From Cunninghamella blakesleeana (taxonomy: Eukaryota; Mucoromycota; Mucoromycetes; Mucorales; Cunninghamellaceae): a stretch of DNA of 64,000 nt. Both the position numbers and the translations under genes were made by a program. The notes under the pieces are model-generated. The model saw nothing but the letters and a program-made list of their open reading frames with translations, had not been told where the DNA came from and made no database searches. Where the stretch lies: the NCBI GenBank assembly GCA_017871115.1, contig JAFCIZ010000005.1, positions 3,651,501 to 3,715,500 on the forward strand. The letters are read 5' to 3'. Within the stretch, counting starts at the first letter, position 1, and each line of letters starts with the position of its first letter. Shown here piece after piece: positions 63,357-64,000 of the stretch.

Positions 63357-64000
63357 TTATAATTTATAAGATCCATAAGACTCCTTCTTCAATTTATTAG
63401 CCGCGGGTTGATCAATAAACCAATACACTTTTCCTTGATGAGGTTGTACACGTTGACAAGGCAATTGTAATTCAGGTTGTTCAATGATTTTTTGTACCAT
63501 TTCTTGTTTTCCTTCACCAGCCGTAACAAAAGCAATACACTGACTATGATTAACAACAGGTAAAGTTAAAGTAATACGTTCTGGTGGAGGTTTTGGAGAA
63601 TCAGTAATAGGAGCAACCCAGAGCTTGTCTTCATTTAATAAAGGATGACCAGGGAATAAAGAACAACAATGCCCGTCGGGGCCCATACCTAATAAAATAA
63701 GATCAAATTGTGGGAAAGAAGGCGTACCAAAATAAGCTTCCAATTGTTGTTGATATTCTTTAGCTGCTTGGTCTGCATTTTTTTCTTTTGCATATTGCTC
63801 ATGAATAGGATGGATTTGATGCTCAGGAATGCCTACATGATTTAAAAGCTGCTTTTTCACTTCTTTATAGTTAGAATCGTCATCGTCTAATCCAACACAA
63901 CGTTCATCAGCCCAAAATACATGCCACTTTGAAAAATCAACTTGTTTATTATTTGCTAAGTCTTTGGATAAAAGTTTAGGTAACGATCCACCAGATATCG
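63357..64000 (-). CDS. SOL: 6-phosphogluconolactonase (cut by right window edge)
   Basis: At least 214 C-terminal residues in one exon running to the window edge. The enzyme hydrolyses 6-phosphogluconolactone in the oxidative pentose phosphate pathway. Motifs: SGGSLPKLL (phosphate loop) at the edge, KWHVFWADERCV, DSNYKEVKKQLL, the hallmark DLILLGMGPDGHCCSLFPGH, and the terminal domain ITLTLPVVNHSQCIAFVTAG with GKQEMVQKI. The N-terminal few dozen residues and start codon lie outside. It is of the DevB/Sol family; yeast Sol1-Sol4 are the nearest named relatives, and whether this copy is a catalytic Sol3/4-type enzyme is supported by the complete DERCV and MGPDGH motifs. Confidence 0.94.
   Translation of the reverse strand, partial: ISGGSLPKLLSKDLANNKQVDFSKWHVFWADERCVGLDDDDSNYKEVKKQLLNHVGIPEHQIHPIHEQYAKEKNADQAAKEYQQQLEAYFGTPSFPQFDLILLGMGPDGHCCSLFPGHPLLNEDKLWVAPITDSPKPPPERITLTLPVVNHSQCIAFVTAGEGKQEMVQKIIEQPELQLPCQRVQPHQGKVYWFIDQPAANKLKKESYGSYKL

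Overview
The window is nuclear DNA from a fungus. It is very AT-rich, almost every gene is cut by several short introns (mostly about 50-250 bases, GT...AG), and the products are typically fungal: a chitin synthase, the nucleoporin Pom152, Ada3, Tfc4, Cgr1, Ump1, Gpi11 and an Ist2-like anoctamin. A SERCA-type calcium pump, absent from budding yeast, and a division 1 chitin synthase fit an early-diverging filamentous fungus such as a Mucoromycota member. That placement is an inference; no ribosomal or mitochondrial marker is present. I rebuilt the spliced coding sequences by hand. Reading frame and splice phase close exactly for all complete multi-exon genes listed.

Layout. 0-6 kb: a bHLH transcription factor cut by the left edge (minus), a Cgr1-like rRNA-processing protein (minus), then Ada3 of SAGA (plus) from a shared upstream region. 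6-11 kb: a gene-poor stretch with a frame-broken protein-like relic, the methionine-salvage dehydratase Mde1 (plus) and a long F-box protein (minus). 11-24 kb, all minus: SERCA calcium ATPase, transportin (Kap104/TNPO1 type), a muniscin without F-BAR domain, and a 93-residue single-pass membrane protein with a PPxY motif. 24-33 kb, all plus: anoctamin, Sgt1, and the biotin-containing alpha subunit of an acyl-CoA carboxylase. 33-43 kb: Ump1 (minus) and Gpi11 (plus) diverging from a 200-base spacer, then mitochondrial-type 2-Cys peroxiredoxin and TFIIIC subunit Tfc4 (both minus). 42.5-45.1 kb is the largest empty stretch. 45-50 kb, plus: a Vcx1-type cation/H+ exchanger, a small GC-richer hairpin element, and an unrecognised Pro/His/Ser-rich protein in nine exons. 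51-64 kb, all minus: Pom152, ribosomal protein eL14, a decayed fragment of a chitin synthase 3' end, an intact chitin synthase, and 6-phosphogluconolactonase cut by the right edge.

The genes are mostly unrelated housekeeping functions and do not form an operon or cluster. Three membrane proteins tied to calcium or lipid handling (SERCA, Vcx1, anoctamin) lie within 36 kb, which I take as chance. I found no CRISPR array, intact transposon, tRNA or rRNA gene, or virus. The points most worth checking are the hairpin at 47.55 kb, the chitin synthase relic at 57.7 kb, the F-BAR-less muniscin, the small PPxY protein, the unrecognised gene at 48.4-50.2 kb, and several extremely small coding exons, including an ATG-only first exon in UMP1.
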